A stretch of DNA of 64,000 nt. It comes from Roseivirga echinicomitans (GTDB lineage: Bacteria > Bacteroidota > Bacteroidia > Cytophagales > Cyclobacteriaceae). Position numbers and translations under genes: made by a program. The stretch lies in the NCBI RefSeq assembly GCF_001592935.1, contig NZ_LRDB01000051.1, forward strand, positions 177,851-241,850, in the 5' to 3' direction. Shown here piece by piece: positions 1 through 9,523 of the stretch (position 1 is the first letter of the stretch; every line of letters begins with the position of its first letter). The notes below the pieces were generated by a model that was given only the letters and a program-made list of their open reading frames with translations, had not been told where the DNA came from and searched no databases.

Positions 1-1170
1 TTTAAGAGCGGATTGCATATCAAATTCAGTGGTATTCCAAATATTACGTAGCTGGTTTTGCAAACCATAGTACTGTCCTGTAATCACTTCTTTTTTGAGC
101 TCGGCTTCTTTGATAACTGATTGGTTCTTTTTTCCGAAAATGGGGAGGCTTAGGGTGACCATTGGCATCAACACATCCTTACCATTATCAGCCATGACCA
201 TGTCCTTCCGCTTATTTACCATAACATAATCCAATCCTATACCTATGTTCGGTTTTCTTTTAAGCTGAGCTAGAATCACTTCATTGTCTACTGCTTCTAG
301 ACTTGCTTGAATTGCCTTGACCCCTGGCTGATTAACGAGCACAGAGTCGAGTGAGGCCATATGCTGCCGATTGATTTCCACAGACTCATTTATAGGCACT
401 TCCGTATTTAGTTCGCGATTAAGTAAGGTGTTGAAATCGCCTACAAGATTGAGTTTTTTAAGTTCAAGCAGCTCTAGTTTGGTTTCAGATTGCTCTACGG
501 TAATTTGTACACGAACTAAATCTGCCAAAGAGACTAAACTGGCCTCATACTTTGTCTTCGTTATGGGTTCGTAAGAACGAAGGATGCTGAGGTTTTGGTT
601 GGTGATTCTTATTTCTTCCTGAATCTCTAAAAGCGTAAGCCATTTGGTTTTTACATTTAGGAAAAGGAGGTTTTTTGCTTCTTCAAACTCTTCGAACCGG
701 GCTCTAGCAATCATAGTGGCAGCCTGCTCTTTTGTTTTGAGCGTGCCCATCCATGGAAACATTTGAGAAATGGACAACCTAAGCTGCTGCGCACCAACAC
801 GTGTTTCTACTGGAGAAATAAAATAGCCAAAGCTGAGATTCGGGTCAGGTAAAATACCTTGTTGATTAACATTTTCTAAGGCAACCAAGTATTGATTATA
901 CTTGGCTTTTAAAGAAGGGTTTTGCTCGGCTGCAATCCTGAGGTATTCATTAAGAGGGGTCTGGGCCCTAAGGCCCATTCCCATCATTATCCATATACCA
1001 CAGATATAAAAAACCTTATTCCAAAGTCGCCACTTAATTGATTCTTTCAGTTGAGCACCAACAATTTGGATTCCTAAATATAGATTAAGAATGTTCGACT
1101 CAATAGCGCTAATAATAAGAGCGGTATATATGTTTATATGATATATAAAACTGGATGATGACTGGTTCAT
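1..1170 (-). CDS. TolC/CusC-like outer-membrane efflux channel protein, partial (3' end beyond window)
   Basis: The minus-strand frame stays open from about 1170 to the left edge, so the C-terminus is missing. The translation is a typical outer-membrane factor of the TolC/CzcC family: a hydrophobic export signal ending in GLRAQ, then TPLNEYLRIAAEQNPSLKA, and long helical stretches rich in E, K, Q and L. It would form the outer-membrane exit duct for the CusA-like pump encoded just upstream. The ATG at 1170 overlaps the pump's stop codon as ATGA, which indicates translational coupling, but it would put about 44 residues before the signal peptide. An ATT-AAG codon pair at 1038 sits exactly where Met-Lys of the signal peptide is expected, so the real start is uncertain. 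The periplasmic adaptor (CusB) is not in the window and may lie beyond the left edge. Confidence 0.85.
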   Translation of the reverse strand, partial: MNQSSSSFIYHINIYTALIISAIESNILNLYLGIQIVGAQLKESIKWRLWNKVFYICGIWIMMGMGLRAQTPLNEYLRIAAEQNPSLKAKYNQYLVALENVNQQGILPDPNLSFGYFISPVETRVGAQQLRLSISQMFPWMGTLKTKEQAATMIARARFEEFEEAKNLLFLNVKTKWLTLLEIQEEIRITNQNLSILRSYEPITKTKYEASLVSLADLVRVQITVEQSETKLELLELKKLNLVGDFNTLLNRELNTEVPINESVEINRQHMASLDSVLVNQPGVKAIQASLEAVDNEVILAQLKRKPNIGIGLDYVMVNKRKDMVMADNGKDVLMPMVTLSLPIFGKKNQSVIKEAELKKEVITGQYYGLQNQLRNIWNTTEFDMQSALK

Positions 1171-4100
1171 AGTGGTTTTGCTTTTAATAATGAACGGAAC
1201 TGTGCATCCTTGTAATAAGAGTAAAGCACGGGGACAACAAACAGTGTGATTAAGGCAATGAGCATCCCTCCGAAGGATGGAATTGCCATTGGTATCATTA
1301 CATCAGCGCCTCTTCCAGAAGAAGTTAAAACAGGTAATAGTGCGAGCAAAGTAGTAGCTGTTGTCATTAAACAGGGGCGTACTCTTCTTTTTCCAGCCTC
1401 TATAACCAAGGCTCGGGTTTCTTCCTTATTTAAGTTTTCTTTTCCCTCAAAGGATTGGGTCAGGTAAGTGGCAATTAAAACACCATCATCTGTGGCAATA
1501 CCAAATAGGGCGATAAATCCTACCCAAACGGCTACACTTAAATTGATTGGACTTACTTGAAATAGCTCGCGCATATTGGTGCCGAATAATCCAAAATCAA
1601 GAAAGCCATCCCAGCCATAGAGACCTAACATAATAAAGCCTCCGCCAAAGGCTACTGCAATTCCAGAAAACACCATAAGTGTAACTGGTACCGATTTGAA
1701 TTGGAAGTAGAGAATCAGGAAAATAACGGCCAACACAATTGGAATAACGATGGCGAGTCGGGCCTCCGCTCTTTGTTGATTCTGATAGTTTCCTGCGAAC
1801 TTAAATGAAACTCCGGCAGGTACTTTCAACTCACCCGCTGCAATTTTTTGGTCGATTAATTTTTGAGATTGCTCCACCACATCAGTTTCGGCATACCCCG
1901 TTTTTTTGTCGAAGATCACATAACCAACAAGGAAAGTGTCTTCACTTTTAATCATTTGTGCACCCTGGGTGTATTCTATACTGGCCAATTGCCCAAGAGG
2001 AATTTGCCCATTTGACGGGGTCGGAATCAGAATGTCTTTAAGTGCTTCTGGATCATCTCTCAATTCTCGAGGGTAGCGAACTCTAATTGGATATCTCTCT
2101 CTACCTTCAACGGTTTTGGAGAGTTCCATGCCCCCAACCGCCACTTGCAAATACTGTTGAACTTGTGCAACGCTTAGGCCATAAAGCGCTAGTGCTTGGC
2201 GATCTAAGTTGATGAGCAAATAAGGTTTCCCTACTATGCGTTCGGCAAAAACCGACTGGGCTTTTACCGAAGGCACTTCTTTCAGAATATCTTCAAGTTG
2301 CAATCCAAAAGCCTCAATGGTGGCTAAATCAGGTCCTTTCACTTTTATTCCCATGGGTGCTCTCATGCCGGTTTGTAGCATTATCAAGCGAGTTTCTATG
2401 GGCTGAAGTTTTGGGGCGGAAGTAACGCCTGGTAGGCTGGTGGCCTCTACAATTTCATTCCAAATATCATCTGGTGAAGAAATATGGTCTCGCCATTGAC
2501 GAAAGTAGGAACCGTCTTCATCTCGAACTAGTTCGCCCTTTGCATCGCGTACAAATGCACCATTTTCCTTTTTGAAGCGAAGTCTTCTTCCGTTTTCATC
2601 GGTGAGGTATTCACTCTTGTAGTTGATTATGTTTTCGTACATCGAGATGGGGGCAGGATCCAAAGCACTTTCTGTTCTCCCCAATTTCCCTACGACAGAT
2701 TGAATTTCCGGAATAGCGGTTACAGCCATGTCCAAGTTTTTCAACACCTCTATATTTTGAGCCATTCCCGCATGTGGCATGGAAGTAGGCATCAATAGGA
2801 ACGAACCCTCGTCTAATGAAGGCATAAATTCTTTTCCAATACCAGAGAATCTGTGGTTTAGATTTGAATAGACTTTGTTTGTTCGAACTGAGTCACCGAA
2901 AGTGGCGGGAATAAACCCAAAAACCTTGTCGAAGCCCTGCCAAATGGTTATTCCTAATAAAAAGATGAAGGTAGGGATGATAAGAAATTTCAATCGGTTT
3001 TGTAAACACCAATCGAGAATTCTTGGATAGAAATGGATAAACAGATTGAAAAAACCTAAAGTGATTCCGATAATGAGCGCAACGAAAATAAAGTTGACGA
3101 AGCCACTTACTTGAACCCCCAATGGCATCCATTCTTGACTTAATAAAATTGTAATGGCCAATAAGGAAATGGCGATAGAACCGTATTTCAGGAAGCCGAG
3201 AGAAGGGACGTAGTGACGAACGAGGTTTAAAATGCCAAAGGTAATCAATACCCATCCCGCAAATGAATAAGAGAGGGTTAAGGCCCAGATTCCAAAAACT
3301 ATAAGTCCGATGTTGAGCGCTAACTTTAGGTTTTTGCCTTTAGGTTTGAAGCCAAAGCACCAATAAGCCATTGTTGGCAGAATTATCAAGGCAACGATAA
3401 TGGCTGCAATGAGTGCGAAACTCTTGGTGTAAGCCAAAGGAGAGAATAATTTACCCTCAGCAGCCTGCAAAGTGAAGACAGGGATAAAACTGACAATTGT
3501 AGTTAGAACAGCTGTGATAATGGCCGAGGCAATTTCTTGACTGGCTTCTAAGATTGTTTTCAGAAGCGGCTGATCCTTCTTCTCGTCCAAGTGTTGGGTA
3601 ATGTTTTCGGTCAGCACAATCCCCACATCTACCATGGTACCAATGGCAATGGCAATTCCTGATAGCGCCACAATATTGGCATCTACACCAAAATAGCGCA
3701 TGGCAATAAAACACATAAGTACTGCAATCGGCAGCAAACTGGAAATTAGAATAGAAGCCCTTAGGTTAAAGAGCATTACCAATACTACCACAACCGTAAT
3801 TAGAATTTCCAGCGTTAGTGCCTCTTCCAAAGTGCCTATGGTTTCCTTGATCAACTTGGTACGGTCGTAAAAAGGAACAATGGTGAGTTTGGAAACTGTG
3901 CCGTCAGCCAATGTTCTTGAAGGAAGGCCTTGACTAATTTCTTCAATTTTGAGCTTCACATTATCTATTACGGCCATTGGGTTTGCCCCATAGCGGGCCA
4001 CTACCACACCACCAACGGCCTCTGCTCCCGATTTATCCAAAGCACCTCTTCTGGCCATTGGCCCTAAAGAAACATGAGCAACATCTTTAACTAAAATAGG

Positions 4101-4913
4101 CGTATTTCCATTTGCCTTGACAACAGCTTTTTCTAGGTCGGCCAAGCTTTTGATGTAACCTAGCCCTCTGACCAAGTACTCAACTCGGTTAATTTCAAGT
4201 GTTTTAGCCCCAATATCTTGGTTCGATTCCTTGACAGCTTTGACCACTTGATCTAATGACACTCCATAACCTTCCATGGCATTCGGATCAATGTCTACTT
4301 GATATTCCTTGACAAAACCACCTACAGAAGCAACTTCCGAAACGCCCTCAGCTGAGGCAAGTGCATACCTGACAGTGTAGTCCTGAACGGTTCTAATTTC
4401 TTGTGGGTCCCAACCGCCAGAAGGGTCTCCGTTGGGATCTCTTCCTTCAATTGTATACCAGAATATTTGACCCAATCCAGTAGCGTCAGGTCCTAAAGCG
4501 GGCTGCGTTCCTTCTGGTAAAAGCCCTTTGGGCAATGAGTTGAGTTTTTCTATAATTCTACTTCTGCTCCAGTAGAACTCTATGTCCTCATTAAAAATGA
4601 TGTAGATGGATGAAACTCCGAAAATGGAAGAGCTTCGAATCGTTTTCACCCCCGGAATACCTAATAGGGAAGAGGTTAACGGATAGGTGATTTGATCGTC
4701 AATATCTTGTGGAGACCTGCCCGCCCATTCGGTAAAAACGATTTGTTGGTTTTCTCCAATGTCTGGAATGGCATCTACAGGTACTGGGTCCTTTGGCAGG
4801 TTGATATCCCAGTCAAAAGGAGCTGTAACTATACCCCAGGCAACAAAAGTTACCATGAACAGAAAAGTAACTAGCCTGTTCTCTAGGAAAAATTTAATAA
4901 GTCTATTGATCAT
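1167..4913 (-). CDS. cusA: CusA/CzcA-family heavy-metal efflux RND transporter
   Basis: Inner-membrane proton-driven pump of the heavy-metal efflux RND family. The chosen start (4913) gives MINRLIKFFLENR, a normal RND N-terminus; the frame extends 21 codons upstream without homology-like sequence. The TM4 motif near residues 418-434 reads GTMVDVGIVLTEN, closer to the CusA (Cu/Ag) pattern than to CzcA. The second repeat has GIATDDGVLIATYL near 1140. At about 1248 aa it is longer than typical CusA (about 1050 aa). The extra length includes a hydrophobic block with several additional membrane segments around residues 530-640 and a charged soluble insert around 755-800 (DENGRRLRFKKENG). It is coupled to the downstream TolC-like gene by an ATGA overlap, and the HYC_CC_PP-type gene lies upstream in the same orientation. 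Metal specificity (copper or silver) is inferred. Confidence 0.93.
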   Translation of the reverse strand: MINRLIKFFLENRLVTFLFMVTFVAWGIVTAPFDWDINLPKDPVPVDAIPDIGENQQIVFTEWAGRSPQDIDDQITYPLTSSLLGIPGVKTIRSSSIFGVSSIYIIFNEDIEFYWSRSRIIEKLNSLPKGLLPEGTQPALGPDATGLGQIFWYTIEGRDPNGDPSGGWDPQEIRTVQDYTVRYALASAEGVSEVASVGGFVKEYQVDIDPNAMEGYGVSLDQVVKAVKESNQDIGAKTLEINRVEYLVRGLGYIKSLADLEKAVVKANGNTPILVKDVAHVSLGPMARRGALDKSGAEAVGGVVVARYGANPMAVIDNVKLKIEEISQGLPSRTLADGTVSKLTIVPFYDRTKLIKETIGTLEEALTLEILITVVVVLVMLFNLRASILISSLLPIAVLMCFIAMRYFGVDANIVALSGIAIAIGTMVDVGIVLTENITQHLDEKKDQPLLKTILEASQEIASAIITAVLTTIVSFIPVFTLQAAEGKLFSPLAYTKSFALIAAIIVALIILPTMAYWCFGFKPKGKNLKLALNIGLIVFGIWALTLSYSFAGWVLITFGILNLVRHYVPSLGFLKYGSIAISLLAITILLSQEWMPLGVQVSGFVNFIFVALIIGITLGFFNLFIHFYPRILDWCLQNRLKFLIIPTFIFLLGITIWQGFDKVFGFIPATFGDSVRTNKVYSNLNHRFSGIGKEFMPSLDEGSFLLMPTSMPHAGMAQNIEVLKNLDMAVTAIPEIQSVVGKLGRTESALDPAPISMYENIINYKSEYLTDENGRRLRFKKENGAFVRDAKGELVRDEDGSYFRQWRDHISSPDDIWNEIVEATSLPGVTSAPKLQPIETRLIMLQTGMRAPMGIKVKGPDLATIEAFGLQLEDILKEVPSVKAQSVFAERIVGKPYLLINLDRQALALYGLSVAQVQQYLQVAVGGMELSKTVEGRERYPIRVRYPRELRDDPEALKDILIPTPSNGQIPLGQLASIEYTQGAQMIKSEDTFLVGYVIFDKKTGYAETDVVEQSQKLIDQKIAAGELKVPAGVSFKFAGNYQNQQRAEARLAIVIPIVLAVIFLILYFQFKSVPVTLMVFSGIAVAFGGGFIMLGLYGWDGFLDFGLFGTNMRELFQVSPINLSVAVWVGFIALFGIATDDGVLIATYLTQSFEGKENLNKEETRALVIEAGKRRVRPCLMTTATTLLALLPVLTSSGRGADVMIPMAIPSFGGMLIALITLFVVPVLYSYYKDAQFRSLLKAKPL

Positions 4914-5056
4914 TAATGCTTGTTTTACAATCCGAAAATAACGGTTTGGCTCAATGGATTGAGCGTCTGAGCACAAATCTTAGGGTTAGATTTGGAAAAA
5001 GATATAGTCTGCCACTTTAAAAAAGCACAGTTAAATCTAACCTATGATAAGGCCGA

Positions 5057-5467
5057 TTAGGATTGTAATGCAGCAGGAATTTTGAGGGAATGGTAGGTGA
5101 TGTAGAGGCCAAGTTTGGGGATATCTGGTGGTCCAGTGTTTTTGACTTCTACTTTTTCTTCTTGTTCGTCCATAACCACAAGGAATGCGCTATATGGAAC
5201 TTCATAAAGAAGAGTATAATTGGTGTTTGGAATTTCGTTATGAACAGAAGCTTGCTGATTGTCTTCGATTTTTGTTAAAGACCACTCATCCTCACAGCAG
5301 TCTTTCATGCTTTTGTGCATTTCGGCAGACATTTTGCACTTTTTCTCCTGTTGTTTGAATAGCGCAGCTTCCTTTACTCTGCCCATACAAACATGCTGCC
5401 CAACCAGTATTCCAGTGCTGGCAAGTAAGTAGAGGGTAGTGAATAATATGGTTACTGATTTTTTCAA
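5057..5467 (-). CDS. HYC_CC_PP-family small exported protein, probable metal-associated
   Basis: A small protein of about 136 aa with an N-terminal hydrophobic segment (KKSVTILFTTLYLLASTG). It carries the three signature blocks of the Bacteroidota HYC_CC_PP family: QHVCMG, KDCCEDE and TGPPD. It also contains His- and Met-rich KCKMSAEMHKSM, compatible with thiophilic metal binding. It sits immediately upstream of the CusA-like pump on the same strand, which supports a role in copper/silver handling; no biochemical function is established that I can name. The frame opens at a TTG at 5476, but a promoter-like TATATTTG overlaps that codon, so the next TTG (5467, followed by two Lys codons) is preferred. 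Confidence 0.72.
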   Translation of the reverse strand: MKKSVTILFTTLYLLASTGILVGQHVCMGRVKEAALFKQQEKKCKMSAEMHKSMKDCCEDEWSLTKIEDNQQASVHNEIPNTNYTLLYEVPYSAFLVVMDEQEEKVEVKNTGPPDIPKLGLYITYHSLKIPAALQS

Positions 5468-5468
5468 G

Positions 5469-5483
5469 CTGGCCAAATATACG
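5469..5483 (-). promoter_or_regulatory. Bacteroidota -7 element TATATTTG before the HYC_CC_PP gene
   Basis: On the minus strand TATATTTG matches the Bacteroidota TAnnTTTG -7 consensus and is followed after six bases by TTG-AAA-AAA. The upstream -33 element is weak. If used, the transcript would have almost no leader and the upstream TTG could not be the start. Confidence 0.5.
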
Positions 5484-5593
5484 GAAGTTTTAGAATATGG
5501 TTTAAAGAATGGCTAATCCCCTTCTATCCGATACCATTTCTATTCTATTGTTGGGCTTATTATTTTTCCATTGATCAACCATTATAGTAAATC

Positions 5594-8500
5594 ATGAACA
5601 AGAAAATTTTATTTACACTAATTGTCTTTATAGGTCTTTTAGGCTCTGTTTCTGCCCAAAAAATCGACATATCACTTCTAGAAGACATGAAGCCAAGAAG
5701 CATTGGCCCCGCAGGAGCAAGTGGTAGGATAACTGCCTTTGATGTAGAGCTTAATAATCCCGATATAATTTACGCTGGCACTGCTGCAGGTGGGTTATGG
5801 TTATCCGAAAATGGCGGATCTACTTGGGATGTTTTGTTTGATGATGGTAAGTCTGCTTCAATAGGTTCTATTGCCATTAATCAAAATAATCCGAATGAAA
5901 TTTGGGTAGGAACTGGCGAAGGAAACCCACGAAATAGTATGAACAATGGTGCGGGTATTTATAAGACCATTGATAAAGGAAGAACTTGGGAGTTTTTAGG
6001 ATTAGAAAGAACGAACGGTATTCACCGTATTATTCTCAACCCAAATGATCCAAAAATAGCAGTAGTTGCAGCTACAGGAACTCCTTGGGGAGAAAATCCA
6101 GAACGAGGCATTTATAAAACCACTGATGGAGGTAAAACTTGGACAAAGACTTTATACATAGATGTAAAAACTGGAGCTGCCGACTTGGTAGTTGACCCTT
6201 CAAATCCAAACAAACTCATTGCGGCCATGTGGGAACACAGAAGATGGCCATGGTTTTTTAATTCAGGCGGAGCAGGCTCTGGCATATTTGTGAGCTTAGA
6301 TGGCGGAGACACTTGGAATAGAAGAACAGCAGAAGACGGTTTGCCAAAAGGTGATTTAGGCCGTATAGGTTTGGCTTTTGCTCCTTCTGACCCTAACAGG
6401 GTTTACGCGTATGTAGAATCAAAATCGAATGCCATTTTCCGCTCAGATGATGGCGGTTTTAATTGGCAGCAGGTTTCAAAAGATGGAGATAGAAATATAG
6501 GCGGTAGACCTTTTTACTATGCTGACATCTATGTTGACCCAATCAATGAAAATAGAATTTACAGTATCCATTCCACCGTTACCGTTTCGGAAGACGGAGG
6601 GAAAACTTGGGGAAGTTTTGTGTCTGGAGGAAAAGTACATACCGATCACCATGCCTGGTGGATTCACCCAGAAGACCCTTCTTTCATTTTAGATGGCCAT
6701 GATGGCGGACTTACTTATACTAGAGATCGTGGTAAGAACTGGCATTTTGTAACAAGCCTTCCGCTAACACAATTTTACCATGTAAGAGTAGACAATGATA
6801 TTCCTTATAATATTTATGGGGGTGCGCAAGACAATGGCTCTTGGAGAGGCCCAAGTCAGTCATGGTTCAGGGGCGGAATACGTAATTTTTACTGGCAACG
6901 ACTGAGTACTGGTGATGGTTTTGATATGGCACCCGACCCAAGAGATAACCGCTATGGTTGGTCTATGGGGCAAGGAGGAAACTTAAATTATTATGATCGA
7001 GTAACGGGCTTAATGAACAAAGTGCGCCCAGTTCACCCAGAAGGAGTTGCTTTACGATTTAACTGGAATGCGGCTTTAGAGGTAGATAAGATTGATAAAT
7101 CTGTCGCTTATTACGGGAGTCAATTTTTACATAAAACCAACGATCGTGGAGCATCATGGGAAATAATTTCACCGGATTTAACTACTAACGATCCTGCCAA
7201 ACAAGATTACAAATCGGGTGGGCTTACTTATGACAATACCGCTGCTGAAAATCACACTACGATTTCTGCGATAGGGCCAAGCCCGAAGCAAGCAGGTGTG
7301 ATTTGGGTAGGTACAGATGATGGTAATGTTCAAGTGACCCAAGATGGGGGTAAAACCTGGAACAATGTTGTTAGCAACATGAAAGGACTTCCTGCCAACG
7401 CTTGGATTACTCAAGTTCAACCTTCTGAATACGATGCGGCTGAGGCTTTCGTGGTCATTGACAACCATAGAATGCATGATTGGACGCCTTATGTTTATCA
7501 CACCAAGAACTTTGGTCGTACCTGGACGAGGTTAGTTGATGACACAGATATGAGAGGTGCAACCTTGAGCTTTGTGCAAGATCCAATTGAACCAAAGTTG
7601 ATGTTTACAGGCACTGAGTTTGGTCTTTGGGTAAGTGTTGATGCAGGCACCACTTGGTCGCAATGGACCAACGGATATGGGTCAATTCCTACGCAAGACA
7701 TGGTGATTCACCCAAGAGAACACGATTTGGTGATTGCTACTTTTGGTAGGTCTTTTTGGGTGTTAGATGATATTCGACCACTACGGGCAATGGCTACCAT
7801 GGGAATGAAGAATTTGATGGATAAGCAGGTACAGGCATTCGATGCGCCAGATGCATACAAAGCCTTTATCGGTGAATCTTTTGGCTACCGTGCCAATCTG
7901 GTAGGTGATGCCATTTTTGAAGGCGACAATCGCTCTCCTAACGCTATGATCTCTTTCTACTTTAAAGGGAAGGATGATAAAACGGAACGTGTTAAGGTTG
8001 AAATTCTTGATGACAAAGGAGTGGTTATAAAAACCATAAATCAAAATGCAAAAAATGGTTTGAACCGTTTTGAGTGGAGGCTAGATTCTGATGGTGCAAA
8101 TCCATCGGCAGGCCGTTTTTCACGTGGGCCAGATGTTTTTCCAGGTAAGTACACCATTCGCGTGAGCTATAAAAACGAAAAAAGCGAGGCTAAGGTAAAT
8201 GTTTTTCCAGATCCACGAATAGAAGTGAATACGCAAGATATGATTGCCAAAAGGGTATTTATGGAAAAATACAATGAGTTGCAGAGTAAGGTATCCTCCA
8301 TGACTACCGATTTGAGAAATGCAAAAGCTGCCGTTGAAAAGGTGAATGCTAGAGTGAGAGAGGAACAAAAAACTGTGGCAGACCCAGTGGTGAAGCGTGG
8401 ACAAGAAATGATTAAGGCAATTGATGAATTGTATTATCAGATTTCGAGTAAACCTGCACCTCAAGGAAGTTATAGTGACAGAACAGTATTGTCCGCTAAA

Positions 8501-8692
8501 TTGAGCTTGGTAAGAGGAGCCATGCAATCGGTACAATTGCCAATCACTAAAAACGATGAAACTGCAATGAAGCTTATAGAAGCTGCTATTCCTCCAATGG
8601 AAGCCAAGGTAAAAGCGCTTTTAGGCAATGATTTTGCGGCATACAAAAACTATGTTAATGGTTTGGGTTTAAAACTGATTTCAGATAAGTAG
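5594..8692 (+). CDS. exported BNR/Asp-box repeat protein (VPS10/sialidase-like beta-propeller)
   Basis: A 1032-aa protein with a clear signal peptide (MNKKILFTLIVFIGLLGSVSAQ). Eleven Asp-box-like motifs of the form S/T-x-D-x-G-x-T-W can be read along the first 700 residues, for example SENGGSTWDVL, TTDGGKTWTKT, SEDGGKTWGSF, TQDGGKTWNNV and SVDAGTTWSQW. They indicate one or two beta-propellers of the BNR/VPS10 type. A beta-sandwich-like region follows around 780-890 (EILDDKGVVIKT, FEWRLDSDG), then a charged helical tail. Such proteins are annotated as glycosyl hydrolase or sialidase-like, but no sialidase catalytic triad can be identified by eye and the substrate is unknown. It stands alone as a transcription unit, ending at a strong terminator hairpin. 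Confidence 0.85.
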   Translation: MNKKILFTLIVFIGLLGSVSAQKIDISLLEDMKPRSIGPAGASGRITAFDVELNNPDIIYAGTAAGGLWLSENGGSTWDVLFDDGKSASIGSIAINQNNPNEIWVGTGEGNPRNSMNNGAGIYKTIDKGRTWEFLGLERTNGIHRIILNPNDPKIAVVAATGTPWGENPERGIYKTTDGGKTWTKTLYIDVKTGAADLVVDPSNPNKLIAAMWEHRRWPWFFNSGGAGSGIFVSLDGGDTWNRRTAEDGLPKGDLGRIGLAFAPSDPNRVYAYVESKSNAIFRSDDGGFNWQQVSKDGDRNIGGRPFYYADIYVDPINENRIYSIHSTVTVSEDGGKTWGSFVSGGKVHTDHHAWWIHPEDPSFILDGHDGGLTYTRDRGKNWHFVTSLPLTQFYHVRVDNDIPYNIYGGAQDNGSWRGPSQSWFRGGIRNFYWQRLSTGDGFDMAPDPRDNRYGWSMGQGGNLNYYDRVTGLMNKVRPVHPEGVALRFNWNAALEVDKIDKSVAYYGSQFLHKTNDRGASWEIISPDLTTNDPAKQDYKSGGLTYDNTAAENHTTISAIGPSPKQAGVIWVGTDDGNVQVTQDGGKTWNNVVSNMKGLPANAWITQVQPSEYDAAEAFVVIDNHRMHDWTPYVYHTKNFGRTWTRLVDDTDMRGATLSFVQDPIEPKLMFTGTEFGLWVSVDAGTTWSQWTNGYGSIPTQDMVIHPREHDLVIATFGRSFWVLDDIRPLRAMATMGMKNLMDKQVQAFDAPDAYKAFIGESFGYRANLVGDAIFEGDNRSPNAMISFYFKGKDDKTERVKVEILDDKGVVIKTINQNAKNGLNRFEWRLDSDGANPSAGRFSRGPDVFPGKYTIRVSYKNEKSEAKVNVFPDPRIEVNTQDMIAKRVFMEKYNELQSKVSSMTTDLRNAKAAVEKVNARVREEQKTVADPVVKRGQEMIKAIDELYYQISSKPAPQGSYSDRTVLSAKLSLVRGAMQSVQLPITKNDETAMKLIEAAIPPMEAKVKALLGNDFAAYKNYVNGLGLKLISDK

Positions 8693-8716
8693 TTTTAAGA
8701 GTACAGAAGACACAAA

Positions 8717-8750
8717 AAAAGGCCAGACTTTCTTGAGAGTCTGGCCTTTT
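8717..8750. terminator. bidirectional rho-independent terminator
   Basis: Perfect stem AGGCCAGACT/AGTCTGGCCT with flanking A-run and T-run, lying between convergent genes (the BNR protein on plus and the beta-barrel on minus), so it can serve both strands. Confidence 0.9.
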
Positions 8751-8771
8751 TGACTTTGTTAATTCTTGAGT

Positions 8772-9335
8772 TTAACGAATGTAGAAGCTAACTCCCATGC
8801 TCACATTGGTCATATTTAAGTTCAAGCCGTAGTTTTCATTTTCGGTTTCAGCATTACCTAATTTTGTGGTTTCTTTAGAATAGTTTAGCATTCCCCAATT
8901 CATATCTAAAGCAAACTTTGGAGAGAGGAAGTAAGTCATTCCTGGAGCAAGTCTTATATCGAATGAGTTTAAATCAGCATCTGCTCCACCAACTTCTCTA
9001 CTTCCAAAACCAAAGGTCAGAGATGGCTCTAAATACAAATAAAAATTTTCGACCATTGGTTTATGAAAACGTGCGTAAGCCCCAATATTGAATTCATTGG
9101 AGTTCTCCCCGTTAAAATCACGACTGGTATAGCCAATAATACCCCCTAAACTTGTTGTTTCTGAGACGAAAACACCCGCTTTGGGTAAAAGTGAAAAGCT
9201 TGATATTTCAGTACCAGCGTTATTGACTTTTTGAAATGAGACATTTCCATTAATCTGAACATCTCCCTTTTGGATCTGGGCAAAACCCATGGTACTGACC
9301 AGAAGAATCGCCATTGTAAAAATTAACTTTTTCAT
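8772..9335 (-). CDS. small outer-membrane beta-barrel protein
   Basis: A 187-aa protein with signal peptide MKKLIFTMAILLVSTMGFAQ. It has alternating hydrophobic/polar strands and ends in an aromatic-rich strand (NVSMGVSFYIR) typical of outer-membrane beta-barrels. Segments such as IGAYARFHKPMVENFYLYLEP and LDMNWGMLNYS look like 8-strand OmpA/OmpW-type porin-like barrels of Bacteroidota. No catalytic motif is visible, and a specific function cannot be assigned. It is monocistronic, converging on the BNR gene across a shared terminator. Confidence 0.75.
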   Translation of the reverse strand: MKKLIFTMAILLVSTMGFAQIQKGDVQINGNVSFQKVNNAGTEISSFSLLPKAGVFVSETTSLGGIIGYTSRDFNGENSNEFNIGAYARFHKPMVENFYLYLEPSLTFGFGSREVGGADADLNSFDIRLAPGMTYFLSPKFALDMNWGMLNYSKETTKLGNAETENENYGLNLNMTNVSMGVSFYIR

Positions 9336-9523
9336 GATGTTATTTTTGAGTTTTAAAAATGATTTAACCTTTAGACGGAAAAGAGGATGTGAAAATCTCC
9401 CATTTAGTACTGTTGGGAAAATAATTCTTTTAACGGAAGTAATTGTCTATTAACAATTAGATGAAGGAAAATTAGATGTATTAATGAATTATACTTGTCT
9501 TTAGCTAAAACCTGTGTTTTTAG

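Noticed and set aside
371..574. Plus-strand 67-codon open frame
   Set aside because: Antisense to the TolC-like gene, serine-rich low complexity; typical shadow of a real gene.
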